16,186 bases of DNA, taken from NCBI GenBank assembly GCA_000818945.1, contig KN805420.1, positions 1-16,186 of the forward strand, written 5' to 3'. Below the pieces are notes generated by a model that made no database searches, was not told where the DNA came from, and saw only the letters and a list, made by a program, of their open reading frames with translations. Numbering within the stretch: the first letter of the stretch is position 1; each line of letters opens with the position of its first letter. This document shows, piece by piece, positions 1-8,500 of this stretch. This DNA comes from Schizochytrium sp. CCTCC M209059. Its lineage: Eukaryota; Sar; Bigyra; Thraustochytrida; Thraustochytriidae. The translations under genes were made by a program, and so were the position numbers.

Positions 1-90
1 GGCGGGGCGCATCGCAGGGCCTCTCCACTCCGGCCGGCCTGCGGCGGCGGAGTCCTGCCGAGCGCGCGGATGCCGAGCGCGGGTTCACTC

Positions 91-116
91 GGATGGATGG
101 ATGGATGGACGGATGG
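91..116. repeat. GGAT tetranucleotide microsatellite
   Basis: Four perfect GGAT units are followed by a GGAC variant and one further GGAT. It lies outside any supported coding region. Simple slippage explains it. Confidence 0.85.
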
Positions 117-189
117 TTTGATATAGCAGTGCGAGGACGACGTGGCGAAGACCAACGAAGACAACTGGGCTGAAGACGGGCAGCAGTGC

Positions 190-216
190 GGCAGCAGCGG
201 CAGCAGCGGCAGCAGC
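190..216. repeat. nine-base GGCAGCAGC repeat, three units
   Basis: Three perfect 9-nt units lie head to tail. In one frame they would read Gly-Ser-Ser repeats, but that frame has no ATG and a stop just upstream (TAG at 124-126), so there is no reason to call it coding. Confidence 0.8.
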
Positions 217-984
217 GGCCAGCCGGTCCGCGCCCCGTGCCGGGCCGCCGCCGCTGAAGCCGTCAATTTTGCTGTCGGAGTGGCATTCTGGCCGCGCCAG
301 CTGCCGCCACCGCTGCAGAGGGCTGGGTGGGGGGAGAATATCTACATATACGTACCTGGGCTTGGAATTGGGTCGGATTGACTTGTGTCAGGCTGTATAC
401 GGTCTCGAGCCTTTGTTGTCCAGATCTGCCAGGCGGATATCCGTCCGAACCTTCAAAAAGTAGTTGAAAGAATGTCGAGCCTTTTCTCCGAACAAGCCAG
501 CAGGCGACAGATGCATGTGGCTTCGAACCAATGCCCCAGCTTCTCTTCTCACAACATCAATGGGTATCATTCTTATTTTTGGGGAGGAGGAGGGGGGGGG
601 TAATAAAAATGTGCAGCAGGACGACGAAAAGGTTGCATGCCGGCATGCCCCACTTTGTCCTCGGAAACTCGAAGTTCGTGCATCCATGTAGGCAGCGAAG
701 TGGCTTTTTTCTTTTTCAACTGTCGTTGACATCACCCCACCGATTATGAGCAGAACTCAGGGTGGAGCCGTGGGGGTAAAGCTGACCTATACTGGCAAAA
801 GGAAGGATGAAACGCACACATTCTTAGAGCAAGATGAGCGAGATTAAACTCATGAACGAAGAAACTCTCGCACGAAACTAAAAAAAGGAGCAAATCTGAT
901 TGTCTGGTCTCTTTTTCTCAAATTCCAACTTGAATCGAGCTTTTCGAAACTTTGTGCGATGTCCTCGCGGAGCCGTGGGGGAAA

Positions 985-1095
985 ATGATTTCAAAGACGC
1001 AGACGAGAGAACATATGATACTCAAAGAGCATGATCCGGCGCTGTTCCCGGGTGCTTCGTCCAATGACGATCTTGAATCAAGCTTGGATTGTATG
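985..1095 (+). other. candidate first exon of the basic protein gene
   Basis: From ATG 985 (context AAAATGA, A at -3) the + strand reads 37 protein-like codons: a MISKTQTREH start followed by a mixed acidic and polar stretch. The frame stays open to a TGA at 1159-1161 and is the same frame as the long ORF that starts at 1210. Joining 985-1095 to 1183-2214 across a GT-AG intron (donor ATG/GTTTGC, acceptor ATCAAG/GCG, 87 nt) removes the stop, keeps frame and would give a 380-aa protein. The splice sites are weak, so this is an inference. Alternatives are an independent short ORF, or chance. Confidence 0.3.
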
Positions 1096-1209
1096 GTTTG
1101 CACTCGCAAGCGCGGTGTCAACTTTGCTTTCTTTAGTCCTTGTGGGTTCTCGACTCAATGATGCAATCCCATTATAATCAAGGCGAGCAATGAAAAAACG
1201 AGGCGCGAG

Positions 1210-2214
1210 ATGGTTTCTTCGCGCCGCGAAAAGACCACTGTCGCAACGAGCAGGCGCCCATGTCAAAGCCTGAGCGCGCGCCGCGCCCGCGCACATCGCT
1301 CGCGCAGCCGGTTGCGGAACAGTGGCTCTGCAGAAGATGAGGATCGGGACCACGAGGCAACACGCGAGACGGCGCTTTGTGCGCCTGTATCACAACTGCA
1401 ACTCGCGAAACTACGCCGCACGCCAGCGCGTGTTGCACGGGAGGTCGCTCTTGCGCGGGGGTCTGCGCAGCAAACGGAGAAACTCTCTCGGGATCGATTC
1501 AGCCTCCCGCTTCGCGCAGCCATTCTTCGAACGACCTCTGCGCAGCGAACGTCTGCCGTTGTTGTAAAGTCCTCGGGAAGGTCAAAGATGAGGAAAGCAC
1601 TGCCATCTGCCATTGCAGATCTTGTGCCTGCTCGCAAACGCCCCTTAAGATTGTATAAGCACATAAGTGCAGTCGAGAAGATGACGTCAAAGGCAGAAGA
1701 ACTGACGGCAACGTCAGCCACATTGTCGAAGTCCGCATCCAACCCTTCGATTCAACACTCTCTTGGGCAGAACAAATCACCAAGGCGTGTATCGAGTCGG
1801 AGCAGGCAACGTCAATCGAAGAGGCAGCGTGCGCGAAAAACTTGCTCAGGAACGCCACAACCTTCAGCAACAGAAATAGCAACAAGATCAGCACCAGCAC
1901 CAGCATCAGCACCAGTACCAGCACCAGCAGCACCGGCAAAACAAAATGGGACATGTACCAAAAAACAACTTGTATTCCTACCGACAAGATCCAAGGAGAA
2001 TCCTGCTTGGCTACGCGATTCCGCTCGTGCCACGCTCCAAGATCGCTGCGTTTTCAAGTCACCCCAAGTTCGCACGTACTCGCGGCGTCAAGCCCTTGAT
2101 GAGGTGTACCTCAATGTTCTTGACGACATGTACTGCTCGACTACAATGCAGCGCGCCGCAAGTCGTCGGAGTATAGGAAGTCACCGGAGTACCTCCAGCT
2201 CCATTTGGTTTTGA
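1210..2214 (+). CDS. hypothetical basic, disordered protein (334 aa from this ATG)
   Basis: This uninterrupted frame runs from ATG 1210 to TGA 2212-2214. I do not recognise the protein. It is strongly Arg/Ser/Lys-rich with no membrane segment and no cysteine pattern. Residues about 1-60 and 185-215 are Arg-rich, and residues about 225-240 are an Ala-Pro repeat coded by an AGCACC-type hexanucleotide tract. The C-terminal 45 residues look more folded (motif QALDEVYLNVLDDMY), then end in a Ser-rich tail. The length of the open frame in a region of ordinary base composition argues for real coding. The frame stays open upstream of 1210 to 1162, so an N-terminal extension through an intron to 985 is possible. 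The basic composition would suit a nuclear or nucleic-acid-binding protein, but that is a guess. Confidence 0.5.
   Translation: MVSSRREKTTVATSRRPCQSLSARRARAHRSRSRLRNSGSAEDEDRDHEATRETALCAPVSQLQLAKLRRTPARVAREVALARGSAQQTEKLSRDRFSLPLRAAILRTTSAQRTSAVVVKSSGRSKMRKALPSAIADLVPARKRPLRLYKHISAVEKMTSKAEELTATSATLSKSASNPSIQHSLGQNKSPRRVSSRSRQRQSKRQRARKTCSGTPQPSATEIATRSAPAPASAPVPAPAAPAKQNGTCTKKQLVFLPTRSKENPAWLRDSARATLQDRCVFKSPQVRTYSRRQALDEVYLNVLDDMYCSTTMQRAASRRSIGSHRSTSSSIWF
1888..1934. repeat. AGCACC-type hexanucleotide repeat inside the basic protein ORF
   Basis: Imperfect hexanucleotide units (AGCACC with CATCAGC and AGTACC variants) encode alternating Ala-Pro in the + frame. Read on the other strand they give a run of Leu and Val that looks like a membrane segment but is an artefact of the repeat. 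Confidence 0.75.
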
Positions 2215-2787
2215 GCAGTAATGTCCCAATCCCTGCGATCGCGACCGGCCTCCGAGCTTCATCGTCTCGAAGAATACAGGAACACACAAAAAAAAAGGTG
2301 AAAAGCAGTATTCAAACCTCTCTCACTGTCAAGGCAAACGACGACTTTGCGAACTCTTTCCTCGTTCTTCTGCCCCCTCCCATTCGCCGCGGTGGTGCCT
2401 CTCTCCGAAAAAACTCAGTTACCTGTCGGCCTAAGCTGCTGGCTAACAGTCAATCAAAAAAAATGTATGATTTATATTGACATTTGTGTATTCCTTCACC
2501 GTGACACTTTCATTCATTCACATTTCTATGTCTGTGTGATCCTTTCTATGCGCAATCTAAATTTGCGACCGTAGAAGACCCATAATCATCTCCTGCACGG
2601 CGCCCTTTCCACGACCAAACGTCCATTCTCCGCGGGCCTGGCGTGCAGGGAGAACCCGCTCGCCGGACCGCCTGCGGCCGCGCCGCCCGCCTCCCCGCGC
2701 CTCCTCCCTCCCCGCCCCGCCGCCCGGCCTTCGCCCTCTCTCCCGCCCGCCCGCGCGCAGAGCGTTTGCGCGCGATTCGACGGGGAG

Positions 2788-2818
<31 letters not shown>

Positions 2819-2820
2819 AA

Positions 2821-2856
<36 letters not shown>

Positions 2857-3282
2857 AGGGAAGGAGACCAGGCCGCCACGGCAGGCCCGGCAGCCACGCC
2901 GCTCTTCTCGCTCCCGACTCCTCCGCCGCGCCCCGCGCCGCACGCCGCGCCGCGCCAGGCGCCGCCGCCGTAAGTGGCCGCCAGGCGCCGCCGCCGGGAC
3001 GGGTCGCGCTCCTGCGCGTAGTTGTTGATCGTCGGTAACTCGCCACGAGCAGCACGAGCAGCACGAGCAGTACAAGGACCTGCAGCTGAGGAGCGAGACC
3101 TCCTTGATCCCTCGGGAAATCGAGCAGCGCCCGACACGCGCACCCCTGCTCCACCTCCTGCGCTTGCACATCGATCCGGAGCACGCCGACCCCGGTTGGG
3201 AGGGAAACCTTCGCCGTTCGCCTCGTCTTCTTGTCGGTGTTGACGACGACGGTCACAACGACGACGGTGACGACGCGGCACG
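2215..3282. other. intergenic region and long ATG-free leader of the kinase gene
   Basis: Positions 2215-2560 are of mixed, locally AT-rich composition (A runs at 2285 and 2456, T/A-rich near 2470-2530) and should hold the 3' end of the upstream gene and the kinase promoter. I see no clear TATA box or AATAAA. Positions 2640-3010 are very rich in C and G and contain an 86-nt homopurine tract and a 17-nt direct repeat (2954-2970 and 2980-2996). Scanning the + strand, no ATG occurs from 2551 to 3282, so the first ATG met is that of the kinase. A perfect splice-donor-like GTAAGT lies at 2970-2975, so a 5' UTR intron is possible. Long minus-strand frames here come from the GC-rich and GAAA-repeat composition and are not called. 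Confidence 0.6.
2782..2867. repeat. GAAA microsatellite within an 86-nt homopurine tract
   Basis: All 86 bases on the + strand are A or G. The core (about 2787-2858) is a GAAA tetranucleotide array with one extra A near 2820. It lies about 420 nt upstream of the kinase start, between two C/G-rich blocks. Homopurine-homopyrimidine tracts with partial mirror symmetry are known to be able to form triplex (H-DNA) structures, and their length is slippage-prone. Any effect on the kinase gene is inference. Confidence 0.9.
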
Positions 3283-5241
3283 ATGGGTAGCGATGCACCA
3301 GCCAAAACCGCGAGCGGCAACAGGGTGCCAAGCTCGCCGGCTGGGGATCCGCCTTCTTCTTCATCGTCTTCCTCGCGTAAGCGGAGCACGAGCAGCTCGG
3401 GGAACTCTTCGAGACGTGCTGGCAGATCGTCCGGACACAGTAGCAAGATGCGCGTCCAAATTGGCGAGTACGTGCTGGGCAAGACTCTCGGCCTGGGATC
3501 CTTTGGCAGAGTACGGCTTGCGGAACATGTATTGACTGGTCAGCTCGTCGCCATCAAGATTCTCAATCGGCAAAAGATCCGAAACTTGGGCATGGAGGAA
3601 AAGGTACGGCGCGAAATCCAAATTCTGAAAATGTTCAAGCACCCGCACATCATCCGACTGTATGAGGTCATCGAGACACCAACTGAGATTTTCCTCGTCA
3701 TGGAGTACGTCTCGGGTGGTGAGCTCTTTGATTATATCGTTTCCAAGGGCCGCCTTCACGTCGATGAGGCTCGACAGTTCTTTCAGCAAATCATTTCCGG
3801 CGTGGCCTACTGCCACAGCATGGGAGTTGTGCATCGAGACCTCAAACCTGAAAATCTTCTTCTCAGTGGCGACAACAACGTCAAGCTAGCAGACTTTGGC
3901 CTATCCAACATCATGCACGACGGAGAATTTCTTCGTACAAGCTGCGGATCGCCAAACTATGCCAGTCCACAGGTCATCAGTGGGTCGCTGTACGCTGGAC
4001 CAGAGGTCGACATTTGGAGTTGCGGCGTCATCTTATACGCTTTGCTGTGTGGAAGTCTTCCGTTTGACGATGAGTCCATTCCCAAGCTCTTTCGCAAAAT
4101 CAAGAACGGAAATTACATCATGCCTTCCTATCTAGATGAGTCCAGCCGCGATCTCATTCCACGCATGCTCTTGGTTGAGCCCACGCAACGCATTTGCATT
4201 GATGACATCCGTCAACACCCCTTCTTCCTCACGAGGTTACCTCCCTACCTTGAGCTTCCCGTCTCAATGCAGGGACTCGCTGCAGATCCCGAGACTCTTG
4301 ACGAAGACTGTATCATGCGGATTATGGATATCAAACATCCTTTTATCCAGCGGACGGGTCGTCTTGGTGTCGTCAAGGCACTGCTTTCACCAAAGAAGAA
4401 TTTCATCAAGGTCGTGTACAGCCTTTACCTGGACCAACTTCAAACCCGAATCCGAGTCGCAGAGCAGCACGCCTCTGCGAATGCTAAGCGCAGTGGTGCC
4501 GAAAACTTAATGCGTGTTGCATTTTCGCCGCCCGTCGCGCCAAAGTCAGCACCCGGCGCAGCCCCTGCGGGCACCGCTGCCGATGTCTCACGAGGCTCTG
4601 TCGGTGGTCGTCTGGCTGGCGCAAGCACGGCGGCATCCATGCCCGGTCCCGGCTTTCGTGCAAATTCCTCCTCCTCCTCGTCGTCGTCAACTTCAGGCGC
4701 TAAGCCATCGTCGTCGTCGCGAGGCGGTTCTGGACCCGGGGTTGCTAACTCGGGGCAGGGAAGGTCTTCCTCATCCCGCTCGCGGAGTAGTGGCTGCATG
4801 CGGAAATGGTATCTTGGTATTCAGTCCAAAAAGGATCCAGAGCTTGTGATGAGTGAAGTTTTCCGGGCTCTTCGCTCGCTACGCTCGCAGTGGCACTATG
4901 CCCCGAGTAATCCTTACCGGGTGACCTGCCGATGGCGACCCTCCTGTCTACGCATCACTGACCCGGACATTCCTGATCATTGGGTCTACGTATCACTGCA
5001 GCTTTACAAGGTGCAATCTTCGATCTACCTACTCGATTTTCAGCGTGCCGGTGGGATTAGCGGTTGTTTTTCCTTCATGCGACTCTGTTCTCTCATAATC
5101 AATGCGCTCAAAGCCCCAGCGCCTGGATCTGGGTCAGGCGCAGGCAATACGTCCAATGCGCACACCTTGAAATCGCACTCTCACCCTTCCAAATCTGGCT
5201 CACTGGGGAGCAACGGGACAGCGGCTCCTGCCGAAACCTAG
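3283..5241 (+). CDS. SNF1: SNF1/AMPK catalytic alpha subunit, Ser/Thr protein kinase
   Basis: This is the 652-aa catalytic subunit of an SNF1/AMPK-type energy-sensing kinase. ATG 3283 is the first ATG after an in-frame TGA (3268). Residues 1-55 are Ser/Arg-rich and disordered. The kinase domain is about 63-316: glycine loop GLGSFG at 70-75, lysine K92 in VAIK, alpha-C E111, HRD at 184-186, DFG at 204-206, and activation-loop T219 in the family-typical LRTSCGSPNY context (the LKB1-type phosphosite). A UBA-like autoinhibitory segment follows at about 335-390, then a Ser/Gly/Ala-rich linker (about 411-505). The C-terminal regulatory domain that binds the beta and gamma subunits is at about 506-610 (KWYLGIQSKKDPE onward). 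Oddly, the APE motif reads SPQ (228-230), while the arginine that APE normally pairs with is kept (R303). No intron is needed. It converges with the receptor gene. The assignment is secure; whether the Q230 variant is fully active is not known. Confidence 0.96.
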   Translation: MGSDAPAKTASGNRVPSSPAGDPPSSSSSSSRKRSTSSSGNSSRRAGRSSGHSSKMRVQIGEYVLGKTLGLGSFGRVRLAEHVLTGQLVAIKILNRQKIRNLGMEEKVRREIQILKMFKHPHIIRLYEVIETPTEIFLVMEYVSGGELFDYIVSKGRLHVDEARQFFQQIISGVAYCHSMGVVHRDLKPENLLLSGDNNVKLADFGLSNIMHDGEFLRTSCGSPNYASPQVISGSLYAGPEVDIWSCGVILYALLCGSLPFDDESIPKLFRKIKNGNYIMPSYLDESSRDLIPRMLLVEPTQRICIDDIRQHPFFLTRLPPYLELPVSMQGLAADPETLDEDCIMRIMDIKHPFIQRTGRLGVVKALLSPKKNFIKVVYSLYLDQLQTRIRVAEQHASANAKRSGAENLMRVAFSPPVAPKSAPGAAPAGTAADVSRGSVGGRLAGASTAASMPGPGFRANSSSSSSSSTSGAKPSSSSRGGSGPGVANSGQGRSSSSRSRSSGCMRKWYLGIQSKKDPELVMSEVFRALRSLRSQWHYAPSNPYRVTCRWRPSCLRITDPDIPDHWVYVSLQLYKVQSSIYLLDFQRAGGISGCFSFMRLCSLIINALKAPAPGSGSGAGNTSNAHTLKSHSHPSKSGSLGSNGTAAPAET

Positions 5242-5574
5242 GCTTTTCGAAATATTATTTCCAAAATCAGGGCAATGACAACGCACGAGCAACGCCTTGC
5301 GCGTACTTTTATACTTTTCCGGGAATGGAGGGCTGGAGGGTTGGTGCTTGCTGTGCTTGACGCAGATTTTGGCTCATAATGTAGCGCCCAGACTCAAAAT
5401 CTCACAAACTGTTTGACGATGTAGGGGCAAACCGTTCGCATACAAGACCCCAAAGCTTAACAACGAAAACAAATTTATCTTTAGATTTAAAAAAAACAAA
5501 ATGAAGAAGTAGATTGATGGATGTGTCTGCGATGTTTGGGGGCAGCCCTGTAAGAGAAGGAGAAAACACCCGTT
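5242..5574. other. convergent 3' intergenic region
   Basis: The 333 bases between the kinase stop and the stop of the large minus-strand gene should hold both 3' ends. It is AT-rich at 5470-5510 with an A run. I see no exact AATAAA on either strand and no gene. Confidence 0.6.
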
Positions 5575-8500
5575 TTATGCTGCCGCGTAAATCGGGTTGG
5601 AGGCCTCGACCTTGGTATGGACATCGGTCCCCACTGTTGTGGCATCACCGCTGGAGCGTTGTGGGGTCTGGCGTCCGCTGCGGCTGCTGCTCCTGGTGCG
5701 GCGACGGCGGCGAAGGACCACGAAGGCAGCAGCTGCCGCTACAACCGCTCCAGCCGCCACGCCGAGCCCAATTGCGAGCATTGGCGAGCTCTCGTCGCTC
5801 GCGTCAGTGTTTTCATCGTCGTCTTCCACGAATGTCGAGGCAACAGGCTGGTCGCTTGGAAGGATGCGCGCGTACACGGCCGCGGCCACTTGCTGCCTTT
5901 CCTCCATGCTCTGAACGCCCCACTTAGCCAGGGTCGTCGTGTCTCCACTGTGCTCCGGAAGTTCGGGGATCACAAACGACTTGCTCATGCTGCCTTCAGC
6001 GAGCACACGGCGAGCACCGTCTGCGGTAATCACCTCTGCGACATTGCCATAGAGGTCATGCACGCCCCGAAGCTCGAGCGTGGCGGTCGTGTTGCTCCAC
6101 AGCGCTACCGCGGCCGCGTCGGCAGTCTCCATCACCACGGTCAAATCGTAGAGCCGAGACGAGCACGTAATGTTGGTCTCCGCAACGAACACTCCTGACG
6201 CGTCGGTGACGGTCGCCTCGAGGTCTGCGTGCCCACAGTCCACGGGCTCGTCAAAGCGAAAGTTGGCGACAGGAAACGAGGCTGCCGCCACGCGCACCTT
6301 GCTCGAGGGCGACCAGGCCATAAGAGCAGGTCCAGTGGTATCGAGGACACCGAGACGCCGACTGGATCGCGACGAGCCCGCAGCGCGCTCGCCCTCGGCG
6401 CACGCCGCACGCAGCTCCAAGAGAAACGAGCCCTTGGACGCCGACGCTGCGCCGAGCTGGTCCGCGCTCAACGTCAGAGACGAGGACCCAGACGCAAAGA
6501 CTGCCACGCGAAACCAATCGCCAACCGTCGCGCTGCCGTCGTACCGCGCCGCCCACAGCGTCACTGTCGAGCTCACCAAGGCATTCGCGGCAGGTCCGCG
6601 CGAAAAGGAAACCGGCATCGTCGTCGAGACCGACGACAGCGCCCACGTCGCGGTGGGCTCCTCCAAATCACCCGACCAGCTGATCGTGGGGCAAGTCGAG
6701 GCCCAGTTGAGCTCGAAGGGCAGCGTGCGCGAGATCCCGTCGTCGCAGGCCGAGGCGACCTTGATGGTGACTGTCGTCGAGCGGACGCGCTCATCGAGTC
6801 GCTCGTAAAAGACAGTCACCGGGAGCACCGTGCGGGCGTCCATCGTGACCTCGACGGGCTGATTGAGACTCGAGGCACCGACACGGTACGCAACTCGTCC
6901 CGTCATGCTCTGGGCGTCGACCGAGATGGACACCGTGATCTCCTCGTCGCTGTCTGTCATCGATGACGTGTCGATCAGGAACGAAAAGCTGCCCGTGTCC
7001 TCCGTCAGCTCCTCAGCAGGCTCTTCATCGTACGAGAGCGCGATGACCTCGCGCGCGTCAGTGCCTGGGATGTGGGGACACGAGGTCCGGCCTCCACACA
7101 CGCGATACACGTAAGTGCCGCTGAACGGAGAACGAAAGAACTCGAGACAAATCTCGTTGGAGTCGTCGACCTCGACGCTCGTGCTGATTGACGTAGACAG
7201 ATCCTGGCCATGGGTCGTAATGCGCTTCACAGAGCCGGTCGTCTTGAAGGAAGCTCCCGCTGAGTACTCCGTGGAGGCCCCAACCGAGACGAACCAGAGA
7301 TTGGCCGACACACTTGCCGTGACGCTGGTGCTCAGGCTGAGAGAAAGAGAGCCCGAGTACGAGGTGTAGTCCGTCACGGCGCGCACCTCGCTCGATTCCG
7401 CCTTGGTGATGGAATACGAGGCTCCCCCGCTCAGCGAGAGAACGTTGCTGCCTTGAAGAATGTTGGCAGGCGTGTTGAGAGCTGCCCGGTAGTCGTCGTC
7501 CCAGTGCTGCAAGAGAGAGAGCCAGCGCGAGCGCTCGAGCTGGGCCTGGATAGCCAGGTCTGACGTTTCGTCCACGTTCTGGATAGTCTTCTCGATCTGG
7601 TCGAGCGAGTTCTCGCACGAACTGCGCGTGTAAATGACCAGAGAAGACACTTGGTTGCCCCAATTGATGGTTTTTGTCGAGGTGATCTGACAGGTGTCCG
7701 GATCAAGCGAAACATGCACAGCCTCCAGAAACTTGGCCACGCTGCCCATGAACATGACGAGGTCGCTGTCGCGGCCCGGAGCGTCGCTGTACGTTTCCAG
7801 AGACCACACGCGCGATTCCGTCGTCACCATCGCCTTGTTATCATAGGAGCTGACAAACGTCGCGATCGCCTCAGTCTCTAACCCTCTGCTAGCCTCAACA
7901 GAGGCAAACGACGATGAAACGCTGGCTGAAATTTTGACCCCAGCGTTCACCCCAGCCTCATTTTCAAATATGACCTCGTTGGTCTTCTCGATCGAGAAAG
8001 AGCCTTCGAACTCCATCGACGCAAATGAGCCGACGCCTCCCGGCGGAGAGTAGAGATACTGCAAGGGAGTCGAGTCCTCGCTAGCAAAGGCGATCGTGGC
8101 GTCCTCGCTCAGAGTCTTGTCTCCGAGAACAAGCGCACGCAGGGTGCTGTCGAGACCTGCCGTGGTGCTGGCCCAAAGGTCCTCGTTGCGCACTCGGAAC
8201 GCCACGTTGCGCACGAAAAAGTCGCTCAGCGCATGGGTATCGCCGTCGTCCAGAGGGGCCTGCGGCTCGCCAGCAACGACACTTGCGAAAACCATAGATC
8301 GATTATGTGCATTGATCTCGGCAATCACAAAAGCCGTCTCACATGGATTGTTTGCGTCGCAACCGACGTCAACCGAGGGAGCAAGCTCGCTCGTGATCTC
8401 GACCGTGGTTCCGTCTGGAAGTATCGGGCAGAATTGCGGGCTTCCGTCGCCCACGTCAAACCACTGCTGGGACTCGATCTCAAACTCGATCGTGCTCCCT

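Larger units (their letters stand above)
1..934. other. left-end stretch with no supported gene
   Basis: No convincing gene is seen here. The first 330 bases are GC-rich and hold two short tandem repeats; the rest is of ordinary composition with a poly-G run near 588-600. The longest open frame with a real ATG is on the minus strand, 388-732 (114 codons). It has no recognisable motif and no clear compositional bias, so I do not call it, although a small unknown gene cannot be excluded. Frames on the + strand begin at GTG or TTG only, which is unlikely for a nuclear gene. This could be the upstream or 3' flank of a gene outside the window. Confidence 0.5.

Noticed and set aside
142..381. Gly-Ser-Ser repeat ORF near the left end
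   Set aside because: It starts at GTG, has an in-frame stop just upstream and no ATG; the repeat reflects a nine-base microsatellite.
505..540. Possible tRNA T-arm (GGTTCGAAGCC on the minus strand)
   Set aside because: The five-base stem around the TTCGAAG loop does not pair beyond three bases and no acceptor or anticodon arm is found nearby.
1499..1987. Minus-strand frame with a long Leu/Val run resembling a membrane segment
   Set aside because: The run is the antisense reading of the AGCACC hexanucleotide repeat that codes Ala-Pro on the + strand; there is no other support.
2215..2480. Alternative C-terminal reading of the basic protein in another frame through 2480
   Set aside because: It would need a frameshift or a splice with no visible sites; the TGA at 2212 gives a simple end.
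2546..3482. Three long overlapping minus-strand frames (204-298 codons) over the GC-rich and GAAA region
   Set aside because: They translate a microsatellite (Phe-Leu-Ser runs) and CpG-rich sequence. Three different frames are open at once, which is a composition effect, and they overlap the kinase leader and N-terminus.
5597..6966. Several + strand frames of 100-245 codons opposite the receptor gene
   Set aside because: They lie opposite the high-GC C-terminal coding part of the receptor and are antisense shadows with Arg/Ala/His-rich composition.
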